A stretch of 64,000 bases of DNA. It comes from Evansella halocellulosilytica. Lineage in GTDB: Bacteria > Bacillota > Bacilli > Bacillales > Salisediminibacteriaceae. A program made the position numbers and the translations under genes. Positions 44,256 to 53,819 of the stretch are shown one piece after another. Under the pieces are notes generated by a model. The model had not been told where the DNA came from, did no database searches, and saw nothing but the letters and a program-made list of their open reading frames with translations. The stretch covers positions 2,080,039 to 2,144,038 of the forward strand of contig NZ_NIST01000001.1 in NCBI RefSeq assembly GCF_002335745.1. The letters are read 5' to 3'. Within the stretch, counting starts at the first letter, position 1; each line of letters opens with the position of its first letter.

Positions 44256-45212
44256 ATGAGCTATACAATCCTTATTGCAAAGGGTGTCTCAGAGATTGGG
44301 AAAAAGTATTTACTCGAGCGGAATTATGACGTCATCTCTGAAGTAACAGAAGAAGTCATCCATGAGAAAATAACTAGCTGTGACGCAATATTGGCTAGAA
44401 CAGAACCGTATACTGCAGAAATGTTAGCGAGTGCAAATCATTTAAAAGTCATCGCAAAAAATGGAGTCGGTGTTGACAACATTGATATCAACAAAGCGTC
44501 TGAGCTTGGAATTTATGTTACAAATGCCCCTCTCTCAAATGCTAACTCAGTTGCAGAACATACATTAGGTCTTATTATGGCGTGTGCTAAAAATATCCTT
44601 ACAATTGATAATGAGTTAAGGTTAGGGAACTTCGATATAAGAAATCAAGTGGTGAGTTATGATTTAGATGGGAAAACCGTCGGAATCATTGGATATGGAC
44701 GAATCGGGTCACTATTAGCAAAGAAAGCAGTAAAAGGGCTTGGCATGAGAGTAGTATGTTATGACCCTTATGTAAATCTTGAATCATTATCTCCTGAAGT
44801 TGAATTAGTCAATCATATAGAAACTCTCCTTAAAAAGGTTGATTTTGTCAGCCTTCATTTACCATTCACGAGTGATACAGTAGGACTCATAGGAGCAAAT
44901 GAAATACAAATGATGAAAGAGACCGCATATTTAATCAACACAAGCAGGGGAGAATTGATTCATGAAGATGATTTATATAGAGCGTTGAAAGAGAATCAGA
45001 TAGCAGGGGCAGCACTAGATGTCTTCAATCAGGAACCACCTAGTAAAAGGAACCCTCTTTTTCGTTTGAGCAATGTCATTGTTACTCCTCATAGTGCTGC
45101 TATGACTACTGAGGCAAAAGATCGCATGTCATTACATGCTGCTATCGGAATAGATGATGTATTATCTGGTAAAAAGCCAAGTTGGCCAGTAAATATTCCT
45201 ATAATAAAGTGA
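44256..45212 (+). CDS. D-isomer-specific 2-hydroxyacid dehydrogenase
   Basis: The 318-residue protein has the SerA-like fold: NGVGVDNIDI, NAPLSNANSVAEHTLGLIMA, NAD site VGIIGYGRIGSLLAKKA, catalytic Arg in INTSRGELI, Glu in DVFNQEPPS and His in VTPHSAAMT. Likely a 2-hydroxyacid such as glycerate, tartronate-related or another sugar-acid product is its substrate. It starts 16 bp after gudD in the same operon. It lacks the ACT domain of true SerA. Confidence 0.87.
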   Translation: MSYTILIAKGVSEIGKKYLLERNYDVISEVTEEVIHEKITSCDAILARTEPYTAEMLASANHLKVIAKNGVGVDNIDINKASELGIYVTNAPLSNANSVAEHTLGLIMACAKNILTIDNELRLGNFDIRNQVVSYDLDGKTVGIIGYGRIGSLLAKKAVKGLGMRVVCYDPYVNLESLSPEVELVNHIETLLKKVDFVSLHLPFTSDTVGLIGANEIQMMKETAYLINTSRGELIHEDDLYRALKENQIAGAALDVFNQEPPSKRNPLFRLSNVIVTPHSAAMTTEAKDRMSLHAAIGIDDVLSGKKPSWPVNIPIIK

Positions 45213-45267
45213 TTGAACACCTTCTACTAGAGTCAAGATTAAAAAGTCATTGTAAAGGAGAGGTATG

Positions 45268-46794
45268 ATGTCTTTGAATAAGGAAGTAAACGAAGTCCCC
45301 CTTTACATTAAAGTTCATACAAAAGATAATGTTGCAATCATTGTAAATTCTCGAGGTTTGAGAGAAGGGACACAGTTTTCCTGTGGACTTACCTTACATG
45401 AATTTATACCTCAAGGACACAAAGTCGCTTTAACAAATCTTGAATTGAATCAAGCAATTATCCGGTATGGTGAAACTATCGGATATGCACTTGCTCCGAT
45501 TAAAAAAGGCAGCTTGATTAAAGAGTCTCTTGTCAAAATGCCCACTCCACCAGAGTTAGATCAATTGTCGGTTACAAATGAGCGACCTGATGATCTGTCC
45601 CCGTTAGAAGGGTATACGTTTGAAGGATATCGCAACACTGATGGAACAGCAGGTGTTAGAAATATTCTTGGGATTACGACGAGTGTACAATGTGTCGCGG
45701 GTGTTCTTGATTATGCAGTTGATAGAATTAAAAAAAAAATCTTGCCAAGGTACTCTCATGTCCACGATGTAGTGGCATTAAATCATACGTATGGGTGTGG
45801 AGTTGCTATTCATGCACCTGAGGCAGACATTCCTATTCGGACGATTCAAAATATGTCGACCCATCCAAACTTTGGTGGTGAAGTCATGATTGTCGGATTA
45901 GGATGTGAAAAATTACAGCCTGAGCAAATAGGTGAACAAGCAGATATTGTAACACTCCAAGATCAACCAGGTTTTATCCACATGGTCGAACATATTATGA
46001 AAATGGCTGAAGAGCGTTTGAAGAAATTAAACGACAGGAAAAGAGTAACTTGTCCTGTATCAGATTTAGTCATTGGCTTACAATGCGGTGGAAGTGATGC
46101 TTTTTCAGGTGTAACTGCAAATCCAGCAGTAGGATATGCGGCCGATTTATTCGTTCGTGCTGGAGCAACGGTTTTATTTTCAGAAGTGACTGAAGTGAGA
46201 GATGCTGTTCATCTTTTAACTCCTCGTACGATAAACAAGAAAGTAGCCGAACGGCTGATTGATGAAATGCAATGGTATGATGATTACTTACAACGAGGAG
46301 AAGCAGACCGCAGTGCAAATCCGTCTCCAGGTAATAAAAGGGGAGGCTTATCAAATGTAGTTGAAAAATCGCTTGGATCTATTGTTAAATCAGGAACGAG
46401 TCCAATTGTAGATGTCTTGTCACCCGGAGAAAAGGTGAGACGAAAAGGACTGACTTTTGCAGCTACTCCTGCGAGTGACTTTGTATGTGGGACATTGCAA
46501 TTAGCTTCCGGGATCCATTTACAAGTGTTTACGACTGGGAGAGGAACACCATATGGGTTAGCAATGGCCCCTGTCGTGAAAGTGTCAACTAGAAACGCCT
46601 TATCAGATCAATGGAGTGATTTAATTGATGTGAATGCAGGGAAGATTTCAACAGGTGAAGCTACTATAGAAAAAGTAGGATGGGAATTATTCCATTTTAT
46701 TTTGGATGTTGCCAGTGGTCGAAAACAAACATGGGCTGAACATTGGGGGATAAGTAATGATCTCAGCTTATTTAATCCAGCTCCAGTAACGTAA
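45268..46794 (+). CDS. garD: Galactarate dehydratase (UxaA/GarD family)
   Basis: The product (about 508 residues) has an N-terminal SAF domain (about residues 1-95; [17 protein letters not shown].. [10 protein letters not shown].. [10 protein letters not shown]) and a UxaA/GarD catalytic part ([70 protein letters not shown]). The [10 protein letters not shown] form and overall length favour galactarate dehydratase over altronate dehydratase. With GudD it lets both hexarates feed KdgD. A run of eight adenines near 45730 is read in frame. RBS AAAGGAG is 7 bases from ATG 45268. Confidence 0.88.
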   Translation: MSLNKEVNEVPLYIKVHTKDNVAIIVNSRGLREGTQFSCGLTLHEFIPQGHKVALTNLELNQAIIRYGETIGYALAPIKKGSLIKESLVKMPTPPELDQLSVTNERPDDLSPLEGYTFEGYRNTDGTAGVRNILGITTSVQCVAGVLDYAVDRIKKKILPRYSHVHDVVALNHTYGCGVAIHAPEADIPIRTIQNMSTHPNFGGEVMIVGLGCEKLQPEQIGEQADIVTLQDQPGFIHMVEHIMKMAEERLKKLNDRKRVTCPVSDLVIGLQCGGSDAFSGVTANPAVGYAADLFVRAGATVLFSEVTEVRDAVHLLTPRTINKKVAERLIDEMQWYDDYLQRGEADRSANPSPGNKRGGLSNVVEKSLGSIVKSGTSPIVDVLSPGEKVRRKGLTFAATPASDFVCGTLQLASGIHLQVFTTGRGTPYGLAMAPVVKVSTRNALSDQWSDLIDVNAGKISTGEATIEKVGWELFHFILDVASGRKQTWAEHWGISNDLSLFNPAPVT

Positions 46795-46837
46795 AATAAA
46801 TAATCTATATAGTACGTATTCAAAAAGGAGATATCAA

Positions 46838-46935
46838 CGCGACGAAGTTTTGAGTCGCGGAGTGTATCATGTTCAAAGGAGAAACGAGCGAACGCAGAGA
46901 CACGAAAGCTATTTTTCCAGGCTTCTTGAACATCC
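46838..46935 (+). other. Structured leader between garD and permease gene
   Basis: CGCGAC (46838-46843) can pair with GTCGCG (46854-46859), and ATGTTCAA (46869-46876) with TTGAACAT (46926-46933), enclosing a purine-rich stretch and AAGC/GCTT. An AAGGAG at about 46825 has no start codon at the right distance. It does not match a riboswitch I know. Confidence 0.35.
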
Positions 46936-46984
46936 TAAGGTAGCAATTTTTTTCCGCTTTTCATTGAAAGGAGATGAAAGCTGT

Positions 46985-48319
46985 ATGCGCAGTCATCTCA
47001 TTTTGCTCATGTGTCTATTATTTCTAATATACTATTTCGTAGATTTCACATGGTTAGGGAACGTTGTCATCGTTGTATCGATTTTAGCATTTTTAGCAAG
47101 CGCAGCAAATGCTTCTCGTTTTCCTAAGGTCGTATCAATTTTAATGATGAGTACCGGAATCATATTAGAAATAAATAAAGGATCTGGATTGGATGGAGTG
47201 AGTCATGGGATATTATTAATTCTTCCACTACTCTGTTTAGTAACGCTTGCTCCTCTCCTTTCTATTCCATTAAAACTCGGAGGATACTTCGAATCGGTCG
47301 ATTCTTTGTTGCGAAATTTGCTACATTACCCTAAACGAATGTTTGCAGGAATAACAATGATCCTATTTATTTTGAGCCCTATATTAAGTTTGGGGTCGGT
47401 TAGAATTATTAGTGAATTTCTAAAAGACCTTAAGCTTCCTTCAGCAATGTCTGCAAAAGGGTATTTAATTGGATTCTCTACAGCGATCATGTGGTCTCCA
47501 TATTTTGCCTCAGTCTCTCTCGTTCTCTATTATTTAGACATACAAGTTGGAAGTTATATTTTATACGGAATCGGCTTGTCGGTACTTTCATTACTAGTCG
47601 GTAATGTATTATTTGCCTTTTGGGAAAGAAATCATCCTCTTGATCAATCAGTCATTTTACAGGAAGAAGGACTGGACAAACATTACCGTATTAAACTTTT
47701 ACAATTGGCAATGTTTGTGCTGATGCTTTTAGCTGTTTCTTTAACAATAGAGTATTTAACGAAATGGTCAATGATTATTATCGTCTGTTTGATTTCAATG
47801 ATATTGCCATTATTATGGGGGCTAGTAACAAATGGATGGAAGCGGCTGATTCCGTTACTAAGAACGTACCGTGACGATTCTGTACTCATGTTGAATAATG
47901 AGATTGCTCTTTTTATGAGTGCCGGTTTATTAGCACATGCGGTCCAAGGAACTCGTTTGGCTAATCAAGTAAGTCAGTGGTTAACAGACATTGCAAACGT
48001 GTCGTTTTTATTATTTGCCCTATCTGTTATGTGCATTGTTTTAGTTGTAACATATGTCGGAATTCATCAGATTGCAGTTATTGCTGCATTAGCGATGCAA
48101 TTAAATTATGAGGAGCTCGGTATGACAAGCTTGTCACTTGCAATGCTCCTTTTATTAGCTTGGTCCGTTTCATCATCATTAAGCCCATTTTCCGGATTAA
48201 ATTTAATGGTCAGCAGAATAGTAGGCATTTCTGGTATTGATACAGGTGCAAGGGCAAACGGGTTACACTTATCACTTCTGACCGTGATGGGAATTGGCAT
48301 TTTTCTATTGATTAGTTAA
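46985..48319 (+). CDS. Multispanning membrane permease of unknown family
   Basis: The product (about 444 residues) has roughly 11-12 hydrophobic segments covering nearly its whole length. I recognise no signature; the organisation (two halves, with SPILSLGSVR and SSSLSPFSGLN containing Ser/Pro-rich re-entrant-like loops) resembles the ion-transporter superfamily of anion carriers. I chose ATG at 46985 after AAAGGAGATG; the longer TTG frame from 46850 would add 45 polar residues read through a structured leader. It may carry a sugar acid or product out or in. Confidence 0.6.
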   Translation: MRSHLILLMCLLFLIYYFVDFTWLGNVVIVVSILAFLASAANASRFPKVVSILMMSTGIILEINKGSGLDGVSHGILLILPLLCLVTLAPLLSIPLKLGGYFESVDSLLRNLLHYPKRMFAGITMILFILSPILSLGSVRIISEFLKDLKLPSAMSAKGYLIGFSTAIMWSPYFASVSLVLYYLDIQVGSYILYGIGLSVLSLLVGNVLFAFWERNHPLDQSVILQEEGLDKHYRIKLLQLAMFVLMLLAVSLTIEYLTKWSMIIIVCLISMILPLLWGLVTNGWKRLIPLLRTYRDDSVLMLNNEIALFMSAGLLAHAVQGTRLANQVSQWLTDIANVSFLLFALSVMCIVLVVTYVGIHQIAVIAALAMQLNYEELGMTSLSLAMLLLLAWSVSSSLSPFSGLNLMVSRIVGISGIDTGARANGLHLSLLTVMGIGIFLLIS

Positions 48320-48400
48320 AAAATGTGATGGTATAAAGTGAAGTTGTTAATGATCTTCTTTTGCTAATTGGCATTACTTGCCATGAAAGGGATGAGAGAG

Positions 48401-49465
48401 ATGATCTTTACGCATGATTTATTAAAATCATATGTGATCGACGTATTAAAATCAGTCGGATTAACAGAGAAGAATGGGAGTATTGTAGCTGAAAGTCTAG
48501 TTTCAGCAAACCTTCGTGGTGTTGATTCACACGGTGTCACACGGCTTCCGATCTACGTTAAACGAATCAAATCGGGGGCAGTAACACCGAACCCGAAAGT
48601 CTGGATTGAAGAAGAAGGTCAGTCAACCCTTTTAGTAGACGGCAATGATGGTATGGGTCAAATTGTCGGACTAAAAGCAATAGAATATGGTATTAAAAAG
48701 GCAAAATTAAATGGTGGAGTTTATGTAGGTGTGAAAAATTCTACGCACTTTGGAACCGGGGCGTTTTTTGTTCAACACGCATTACAACATGATCTCATCG
48801 TTGTTGCGATGTCAAATGCTCCTTCTACAATGGCTCCTTATGGAGGAATTCAGCCGTACTTAGGAACGAACCCCTATGCTTTTGGACTACCATCTGATAA
48901 ATATCGCCCGGTTATTTTTGACATGGCTACAAGTGTAGTAGCTAGAGGAAAAATTATATCAGCAGAGCAAAGAGGTGCGGATATTCCGTTAGGTTGGGCG
49001 ATTGATCAAAATGGTAAAGAGACAACGAATGCAAAAGAAGCATTGGAAGGGACTGTTCTACCATTTGCAGGACCAAAAGGATATGCAATTTCATTAATGA
49101 TCGATATAATGAGCGGAGTCTTAACTGGAGCGGGGTTCGGTCAGCACGTAAATAATATTTATGGTGATTACGATAAACCACAAAAGGTTGGTCATTTCTT
49201 TCAACTGATTGATATTAACAGCTTTATGCCAGCTGAAACCTTTAAAAAAAGAGTGGACCAAATGATTCGTGAAATAAAGTCTTCACCTAAAGCAGAAGGT
49301 GTAGAAGAAATATATTTACCTGGAGAAATAGAGTTTAATACTGAAAGGGAGAGGTTAAGAAATGGTATCCCTCTAGATCAGGAAGTGTACGAGGCATTAA
49401 AAATTGTCGGAGAAGAAGCAAATGTCGATATATCAAAATATCACACACCTGAAAAAGCTTTATAA
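48401..49465 (+). CDS. Malate/L-lactate/ureidoglycolate dehydrogenase family oxidoreductase
   Basis: The product (about 354 residues) belongs to the Ldh_2 family: ANLRGVDSHGVTRLPIYVKRI with the catalytic His, NSTHFGTGAFF, NAPSTMAPYGG and FAGPKGYAISLMID. These NAD(P)-dependent enzymes reduce 2-oxoacids such as diketogulonate or oxidise hydroxyacids; here the substrate is probably a product of hexarate or related sugar-acid breakdown. ATG at 48401 follows AAAGGG by 9 bases. It ends the cluster, before a terminator. Confidence 0.87.
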   Translation: MIFTHDLLKSYVIDVLKSVGLTEKNGSIVAESLVSANLRGVDSHGVTRLPIYVKRIKSGAVTPNPKVWIEEEGQSTLLVDGNDGMGQIVGLKAIEYGIKKAKLNGGVYVGVKNSTHFGTGAFFVQHALQHDLIVVAMSNAPSTMAPYGGIQPYLGTNPYAFGLPSDKYRPVIFDMATSVVARGKIISAEQRGADIPLGWAIDQNGKETTNAKEALEGTVLPFAGPKGYAISLMIDIMSGVLTGAGFGQHVNNIYGDYDKPQKVGHFFQLIDINSFMPAETFKKRVDQMIREIKSSPKAEGVEEIYLPGEIEFNTERERLRNGIPLDQEVYEALKIVGEEANVDISKYHTPEKAL

Positions 49466-49548
49466 ACTCATCCATTGAATGAATCACATTTGTGAAGAGA
49501 AAGTAATCCCCGCTAAGGTTAAATAAAGATGTTAAGCTTCTAGTACAA

Positions 49549-49586
49549 ACGATCCTTAAGGCGAAAGCTGAAAGGTTCGTTTTTTG
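49549..49586 (+). terminator. Intrinsic terminator of the sugar-acid cluster
   Basis: AACGATCCTT (49549-49558) pairs with AAGGTTCGTT (49573-49582, one G-T-type mismatch), followed by TTTT. Confidence 0.75.
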
Positions 49587-49611
49587 TTTTGTATAAATCT
49601 TCTGTATATTT

Positions 49612-49657
49612 GTTCGATAAATATTGAACTTTTATTAATGTTCAAATAATATAGAAC
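49612..49657 (+). promoter_or_regulatory. Paired GTTC-N10-GAAC operators
   Basis: Two 18-bp inverted repeats, GTTC-N10-GAAC, lie at 49612-49629 and 49640-49657, with a 28-bp centre-to-centre distance. A third, inverted arrangement (GAAC..GTTC) follows to about 49671. They precede the ArsR-like gene and probably bind its product. Confidence 0.65.
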
Positions 49658-49687
49658 TATATAGAAGTTCGATAAGAGGTGAACGTA

Positions 49688-50602
49688 ATGAGTTATGAAG
49701 TAAATATTGATTTTTGTGAAGCGTTCGAGCTGTTTAGTAGCTTTAATGCTTATACAAATAAAAAATCACATAAAGGTTTAGAATTGGGAAGCGGCTGGGT
49801 CAAGCGTATTCGAGAAAAAATGAGTCCAGCATTTCACGAAACGATTAAAGGTGTTCAATCGAGTGACCTTTCTCTTGACCTGCTTTTACTTGATTGTCCG
49901 CCTGAAAAGCGTTCTGCAAAAGAATTTTTGACTTGGATGGAGCAATTATCAGTTGGTGAACTGTATGAGCGAATGTCACCTTTCATACTAGAGGGAAGTG
50001 AAACGATGCGTGACTTAAACAATTGGCGGAACCGAATGGTCTACCTTTTTTCTTGTTGGAATGAAGAATACTTTCAACATTGCGATCGTTCGATTGTTGC
50101 GAGTCTCCAAAAAGATGCTGAAGAGAAGCAGTCTTTCATAAAGAAATCTTCTCCTGTTGAAATCGTTGAAGAAGTAACAAATGGACTGATGGTGGAGTCG
50201 ATTGAAGGATTAAAGAAAGTCATTCTCGTTCCGCAATATCACTTTCGCCCATACAACTTAATCGCCAATTATCGAGGATTGCATTTTTACTATTATCCAG
50301 CAGATATACAAACATCAGATCCTGATATTCCTCCTTCATCACTGATGAGATTGACGAAAAGCTTAGCTGATGAAAACCGTTTGCGAATTCTTCGCTTTTT
50401 AATGGCAGGAGAAAAAAGTTTCACTGAAATTGTTCAGTACACAGGGCTTGCTAAAAGTACGGTTCATTATCATATGGTTTTGCTGAGATCATCTGGGTTA
50501 ATAAGAGTTCATCTTGGATCAAACTCTGGAGAAACATTCAGCTTAAGACAGGGGGGAGTTGATCAGTTACACACACAATTGGCCGAGTATCTTCGACAAT
50601 AG
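49688..50602 (+). CDS. ArsR-like transcriptional regulator with C-terminal HTH
   Basis: The product (about 304 residues) has an unfamiliar N-terminal region of about 210 residues and a C-terminal ArsR-type winged helix (SLADENRLRILRFLMAGEKSFTEIVQYTGLAKSTVHYHMVLLRSSGLIRVHLG). This layout occurs in regulators placed before MFS exporters in Bacillaceae. ATG at 49688 follows AGAGGTGA. Palindromic sites upstream suggest autoregulation; the following gene is the exporter. Confidence 0.82.
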   Translation: MSYEVNIDFCEAFELFSSFNAYTNKKSHKGLELGSGWVKRIREKMSPAFHETIKGVQSSDLSLDLLLLDCPPEKRSAKEFLTWMEQLSVGELYERMSPFILEGSETMRDLNNWRNRMVYLFSCWNEEYFQHCDRSIVASLQKDAEEKQSFIKKSSPVEIVEEVTNGLMVESIEGLKKVILVPQYHFRPYNLIANYRGLHFYYYPADIQTSDPDIPPSSLMRLTKSLADENRLRILRFLMAGEKSFTEIVQYTGLAKSTVHYHMVLLRSSGLIRVHLGSNSGETFSLRQGGVDQLHTQLAEYLRQ

Positions 50603-50663
50603 GACACGAAAGCTTTTGACTTGATTCAGCAATATCATTATCCGAAAATGGGAGGAAAAATCA

Positions 50664-51905
50664 ATGGCTGAACTGTTAAGAAATCGTGCATTTATCTTTT
50701 TAGGTTTAGGGCAGGCTGCATCAGGGTTGGGAGGAACGTTTGCGACTTTTATTATGTCTTGGCTCGTATACGAACTGACCGGCTCGTTAGTCGCAATGGG
50801 GAGTATTTGGGTTGCAACGATGGTTCCGAGCATCATGACACAATTGTGGTCTGGGCCATACTTAGATCGCTGGAATCGCAAGAAAGTGATGATCTTTTCG
50901 GAGTGGATGCGTGCCGCAGCTTTTCTAATCCCAGCAATCATGTTTTCTCTAGGTGAGCTGCAAGTTTGGCATTTATATGTTACAGCTGTCATTATTGGGG
51001 TCGCTGAACCGTTGTTTCGTCCTTCAAGTATGGCGTTCGTCGCAGAAATTTTACCTAAAGATCGATTAAACAAAGGGAATGCCATCTTAGAAGGAACGAT
51101 GCAAATCATGCTTCTCATCGGACCTCCGTTAGGCGGACTTATTTTACAATGGATCGGGTCACAAGCGGTTCTATTGTTACTAGTAGGTACAATGGGTGGA
51201 GCAGGCGTTTTACTCATGTTTCTTCCTAATAAAAAAGTGGAGGTTTCAAAAGCGAAAGAAACGTGGTTCAAACAATTCAAAGAAGGACTGCGATTTTACC
51301 GCGTTAACCCAGTGTTGTTGGGAGTTGGGTTGTTACTTATGCTCTGTAACTTTACAAACGGAGCTTCTACCCCGATGTTTCTCCCTTTCGTCACTGAAAA
51401 CTTAGGAGGAAGCCCTTTTCAATACGGGCTGTTCACCTCGTCTTTTTCAATTGGTATGATCTTAGCATCTCTCGTGACTGGGATGACGAAAGAGCCTCAA
51501 AACCGTCGTCTTGTGATGCTCGGGTCGCTGATGTTTACAGGGGTATTTATGGCACTATTAGGCTGGATTAGTTATTTTCCATTAGCGATTTTAATCGTCA
51601 TTTGTAGTGGATTTTGTATGATTATATTTAATGTCAACAATACAACTTTATATCAAAGAAAAGTTCCTGATGAAATTCGTGGCAGGGTCTTTGCGGTTCG
51701 GATTTTGTTAGCACAGGCCGGAGTGCCAGTCGGGGCATTCATTGGCGGAACATTTGCTGAAGCATGGGGAATTCCGACCTTATTTACAGTAATGGGAGGA
51801 TTAGTGATTATTGCGACTGTAACAGCGTTTTTCCTGCCTGTTTTCTATCAGTTGAATGATACGACTTCTGCATCTGTTGCAGCTAAGGAGAAAGTACCTT
51901 CATAG
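50664..51905 (+). CDS. MFS transporter (drug exporter-like)
   Basis: The 413-residue protein has 12 predicted membrane segments. The loop 2-3 motif is YLDRWNRKKVMIFSEWMRA, and WGIPTLFTVMGGL.. lies near the end. It resembles the MFS_3/Bacillus YfiS-type family of exporters (LGQAASGLGGTFATFIMSWLVYELTGS). It is transcribed with the ArsR-like regulator 61 bp upstream. The substrate is unknown. RBS GGGAGGA. Confidence 0.87.
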   Translation: MAELLRNRAFIFLGLGQAASGLGGTFATFIMSWLVYELTGSLVAMGSIWVATMVPSIMTQLWSGPYLDRWNRKKVMIFSEWMRAAAFLIPAIMFSLGELQVWHLYVTAVIIGVAEPLFRPSSMAFVAEILPKDRLNKGNAILEGTMQIMLLIGPPLGGLILQWIGSQAVLLLLVGTMGGAGVLLMFLPNKKVEVSKAKETWFKQFKEGLRFYRVNPVLLGVGLLLMLCNFTNGASTPMFLPFVTENLGGSPFQYGLFTSSFSIGMILASLVTGMTKEPQNRRLVMLGSLMFTGVFMALLGWISYFPLAILIVICSGFCMIIFNVNNTTLYQRKVPDEIRGRVFAVRILLAQAGVPVGAFIGGTFAEAWGIPTLFTVMGGLVIIATVTAFFLPVFYQLNDTTSASVAAKEKVPS

Positions 51906-51959
51906 AGGTTATCAAAGTAGCTGACTACTTTAGTTTCCAGTTTCCTGTTTTTGGATTTT

Positions 51960-52275
51960 CGGTAGAAACGGGTAACGGATGTTCGTCGTAGTCATTCATG
52001 GTTTCGTAGTAGTAACCCAGCATTTCGTCTTATTAACATCGAGCTTCTTCGCAACCTTTCTTTTTAGGCGTAACCTTCCTAGTAACGAAGCGGACACCAG
52101 ATCCTTTATTTCAACCAAAAAGCTCAATTTGAAAGCATTTGCGGACTCAGGGTTCGCTATTTACACGTATTCACTATAAATGAACTCTAAAATTGCTTCA
52201 TAGCGAACCTCATGTCCGTTTATTTTTCAAAATAAGGCTTTATGACCGAAATAGCGGATTACATGGCCGCGAATT
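51960..52275. repeat. Long intergenic repeat R1
   Basis: This block is repeated at 53850-54066 plus 55538-55670, where IS copy 3 splits it. It contains palindromes at 52090 (GCGGACACCAGATCC), 52141-52157 (GCGGACTCAGGGTTCGC), 52203-52219 and 52254-52270. Its left part has repeats of TTCGTCGTAGT/TTCGTAGTAGT and CATTTCGTCTTATTAACATC. No gene is supported. Confidence 0.85.
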
Positions 52276-52317
52276 AATCCTGTTCAAAATTTTGTGTAAG
52301 GGGGGAAACAAAAACAT

Positions 52318-52373
52318 GGTTTGTTATAAAATAACAAACCAAACACGCATGGGAGCTGGTTAACTCCCACGCG
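52318..52373 (-). terminator. Two inverted repeats after the unknown gene (probable terminator)
   Basis: CGCATGGGAG (52346-52355) and CTCCCACGCG (52364-52373) form a stem with one mismatch; on the minus strand it is followed by TGTTTGGTTTG. Next to it, GGTTTGTTAT-AAA-ATAACAAACC (52318-52340) is a perfect 10-bp inverted repeat. Confidence 0.6.
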
Positions 52374-52387
52374 ATCAATATAGAAAT

Positions 52388-52882
52388 TTAGGATTCTTCT
52401 TTTCTTCTGGAGATTTCATGTTTAATTTCATTTTTATCGGTACTAGGAAAACTAGTTAATTTAGGAGCTGCAGGGAAGTCGAATTTTAAATGAGAGTGAG
52501 GCAGCTCAAATATCAACGTACCGATTTTTTCTTGACTTTTATTTTCGATGACAATCCAGAACACACGAGTTTCATAGTGGGGTGTTCCCCATTTCGCCTT
52601 TTCGATCGAGTTTCTGAAATTTAAGCAGCCAGCAATGATAAAATCATCTTCCTTCGTTTCTTCAGCAGATTGATATCCAGCTTTTTCGATTTTCTGCCAA
52701 ATGGGAGGGAGTAAATGGTCTAAATACATTCCATACGTTGCATCTTCGTACTCAGGAAATATATTTTCAAGTTCTACTCTATTCGTGTTTAGTACTTCTT
52801 CCCAATGGTGATGAATGTAGCTGGAGAAAACGTCGCCTAACTCCTCGATTGACATTTGTGAATGGAAATTATAATTTTCCAA
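52388..52882 (-). CDS. Hypothetical protein
   Basis: The 164-residue soluble protein is acidic in its middle and basic at its end (EISRRKEES). It starts MENYNFHSQMSIEELGDVFSSYIHHHWEEVL. I do not recognise the family. No signal peptide or membrane segment. RBS GGAGGGA supports the start. A 21-bp stretch of its coding sequence (52624-52644) recurs exactly at 55726-55746 beside the second long repeat, so a copy once stood there. Confidence 0.65.
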   Translation of the reverse strand: MENYNFHSQMSIEELGDVFSSYIHHHWEEVLNTNRVELENIFPEYEDATYGMYLDHLLPPIWQKIEKAGYQSAEETKEDDFIIAGCLNFRNSIEKAKWGTPHYETRVFWIVIENKSQEKIGTLIFELPHSHLKFDFPAAPKLTSFPSTDKNEIKHEISRRKEES

Positions 52883-53095
52883 ATGAATTCCCTCCTAATA
52901 TTTTTTAAAAGCGGAAAAAAGAACAGTGCAGACGAGCTTAATAGCAGTAATTCTTTTTTCTCTTCTTTTTTTACATATTCATCGTATAACATTAAAGCAA
53001 ATTGAAGGTTTTAAATAAATGATTAGAATTATATAGCCTTTTCTATCTTAAAACTTTAGATGAGCTATAATGTATGTATGGAGGGAGGACAGAAT

Positions 53096-53803
53096 ATGAA
53101 CAGCATCTATAAACCAATCGATATTGCAAGAAAACTTAATGTGAGTACGAGTACGTTAAGAGGTTATGAAGAGAGAGAACTCGTGCCACCAGCTGAGAGG
53201 ATGGAACAGGGCTACAGGCTCTATACGAATATCCATTTTGCATATTTTGAATGTATCGTTCATATGTCTCCCGGGTTTGGGATGGAAACAACCTCTTCAG
53301 TAATAAAGAAAATTCAAAGGAATGATCTCGACTCGGCTTTATGGATCATAAATGAAGCACAAATGCAAAACTATAAAGATATAAATTTATTGAACGACGT
53401 AGAACATAACGTCTACGATATATTTCATTACAAAACTCGGATAGAAAAGCCTGAAACAATTCGCGTCATATCAGAAGAAACGAAAGTATCTCCTTCAACC
53501 ATTCGATATTGGGATACAGAAGGTTACATTCAATCTCATAGAGACGAGCAAAACAATTATCGTATGTTTGATTCGTTTCAATTCTTAAAAATATTGTTAA
53601 TGAAGTTAACTCAGTCGATGGTTTACTCTGAAGACGTCGTCCTCTTAAAACAATCCATTAAAGATTTGCAAGCTCAAGATATAGAAAGGGTAAAAACGAT
53701 TTTAGATCAATGCAGGAAGCAGTTTAATAAACGAAATGAACGTCAGCTTCGAGCACTGTTTTATTTGCAAAAACTATGTGATGAAATAATGATCAATCAT
53801 TGA
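53096..53803 (+). CDS. Double MerR-type transcriptional regulator
   Basis: The product (about 235 residues) has two MerR-like HTH modules in one chain: IYKPIDIARKLNVSTSTLRGYEERELVPPAERMEQGYRLY (about 4-43) and IRVISEETKVSPSTIRYWDTEGYIQSHRDEQNNYRMF (about 120-157), each followed by helices; the second precedes a coiled-coil-like stretch. No cysteine-based metal site. ATG at 53096 follows GGAGG by 7 bases. Ordinary MerR proteins have one HTH and dimerise. Target unknown; no adjacent gene partner. Confidence 0.78.
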   Translation: MNSIYKPIDIARKLNVSTSTLRGYEERELVPPAERMEQGYRLYTNIHFAYFECIVHMSPGFGMETTSSVIKKIQRNDLDSALWIINEAQMQNYKDINLLNDVEHNVYDIFHYKTRIEKPETIRVISEETKVSPSTIRYWDTEGYIQSHRDEQNNYRMFDSFQFLKILLMKLTQSMVYSEDVVLLKQSIKDLQAQDIERVKTILDQCRKQFNKRNERQLRALFYLQKLCDEIMINH

Positions 53804-53819
53804 CCTGGAAAAAAAGTGA

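Noticed and set aside
46850-46984. N-terminal extension of the permease from TTG
   Set aside because: The added 45 residues are polar, derive from a structured leader and the TTG has no RBS at a usable distance.
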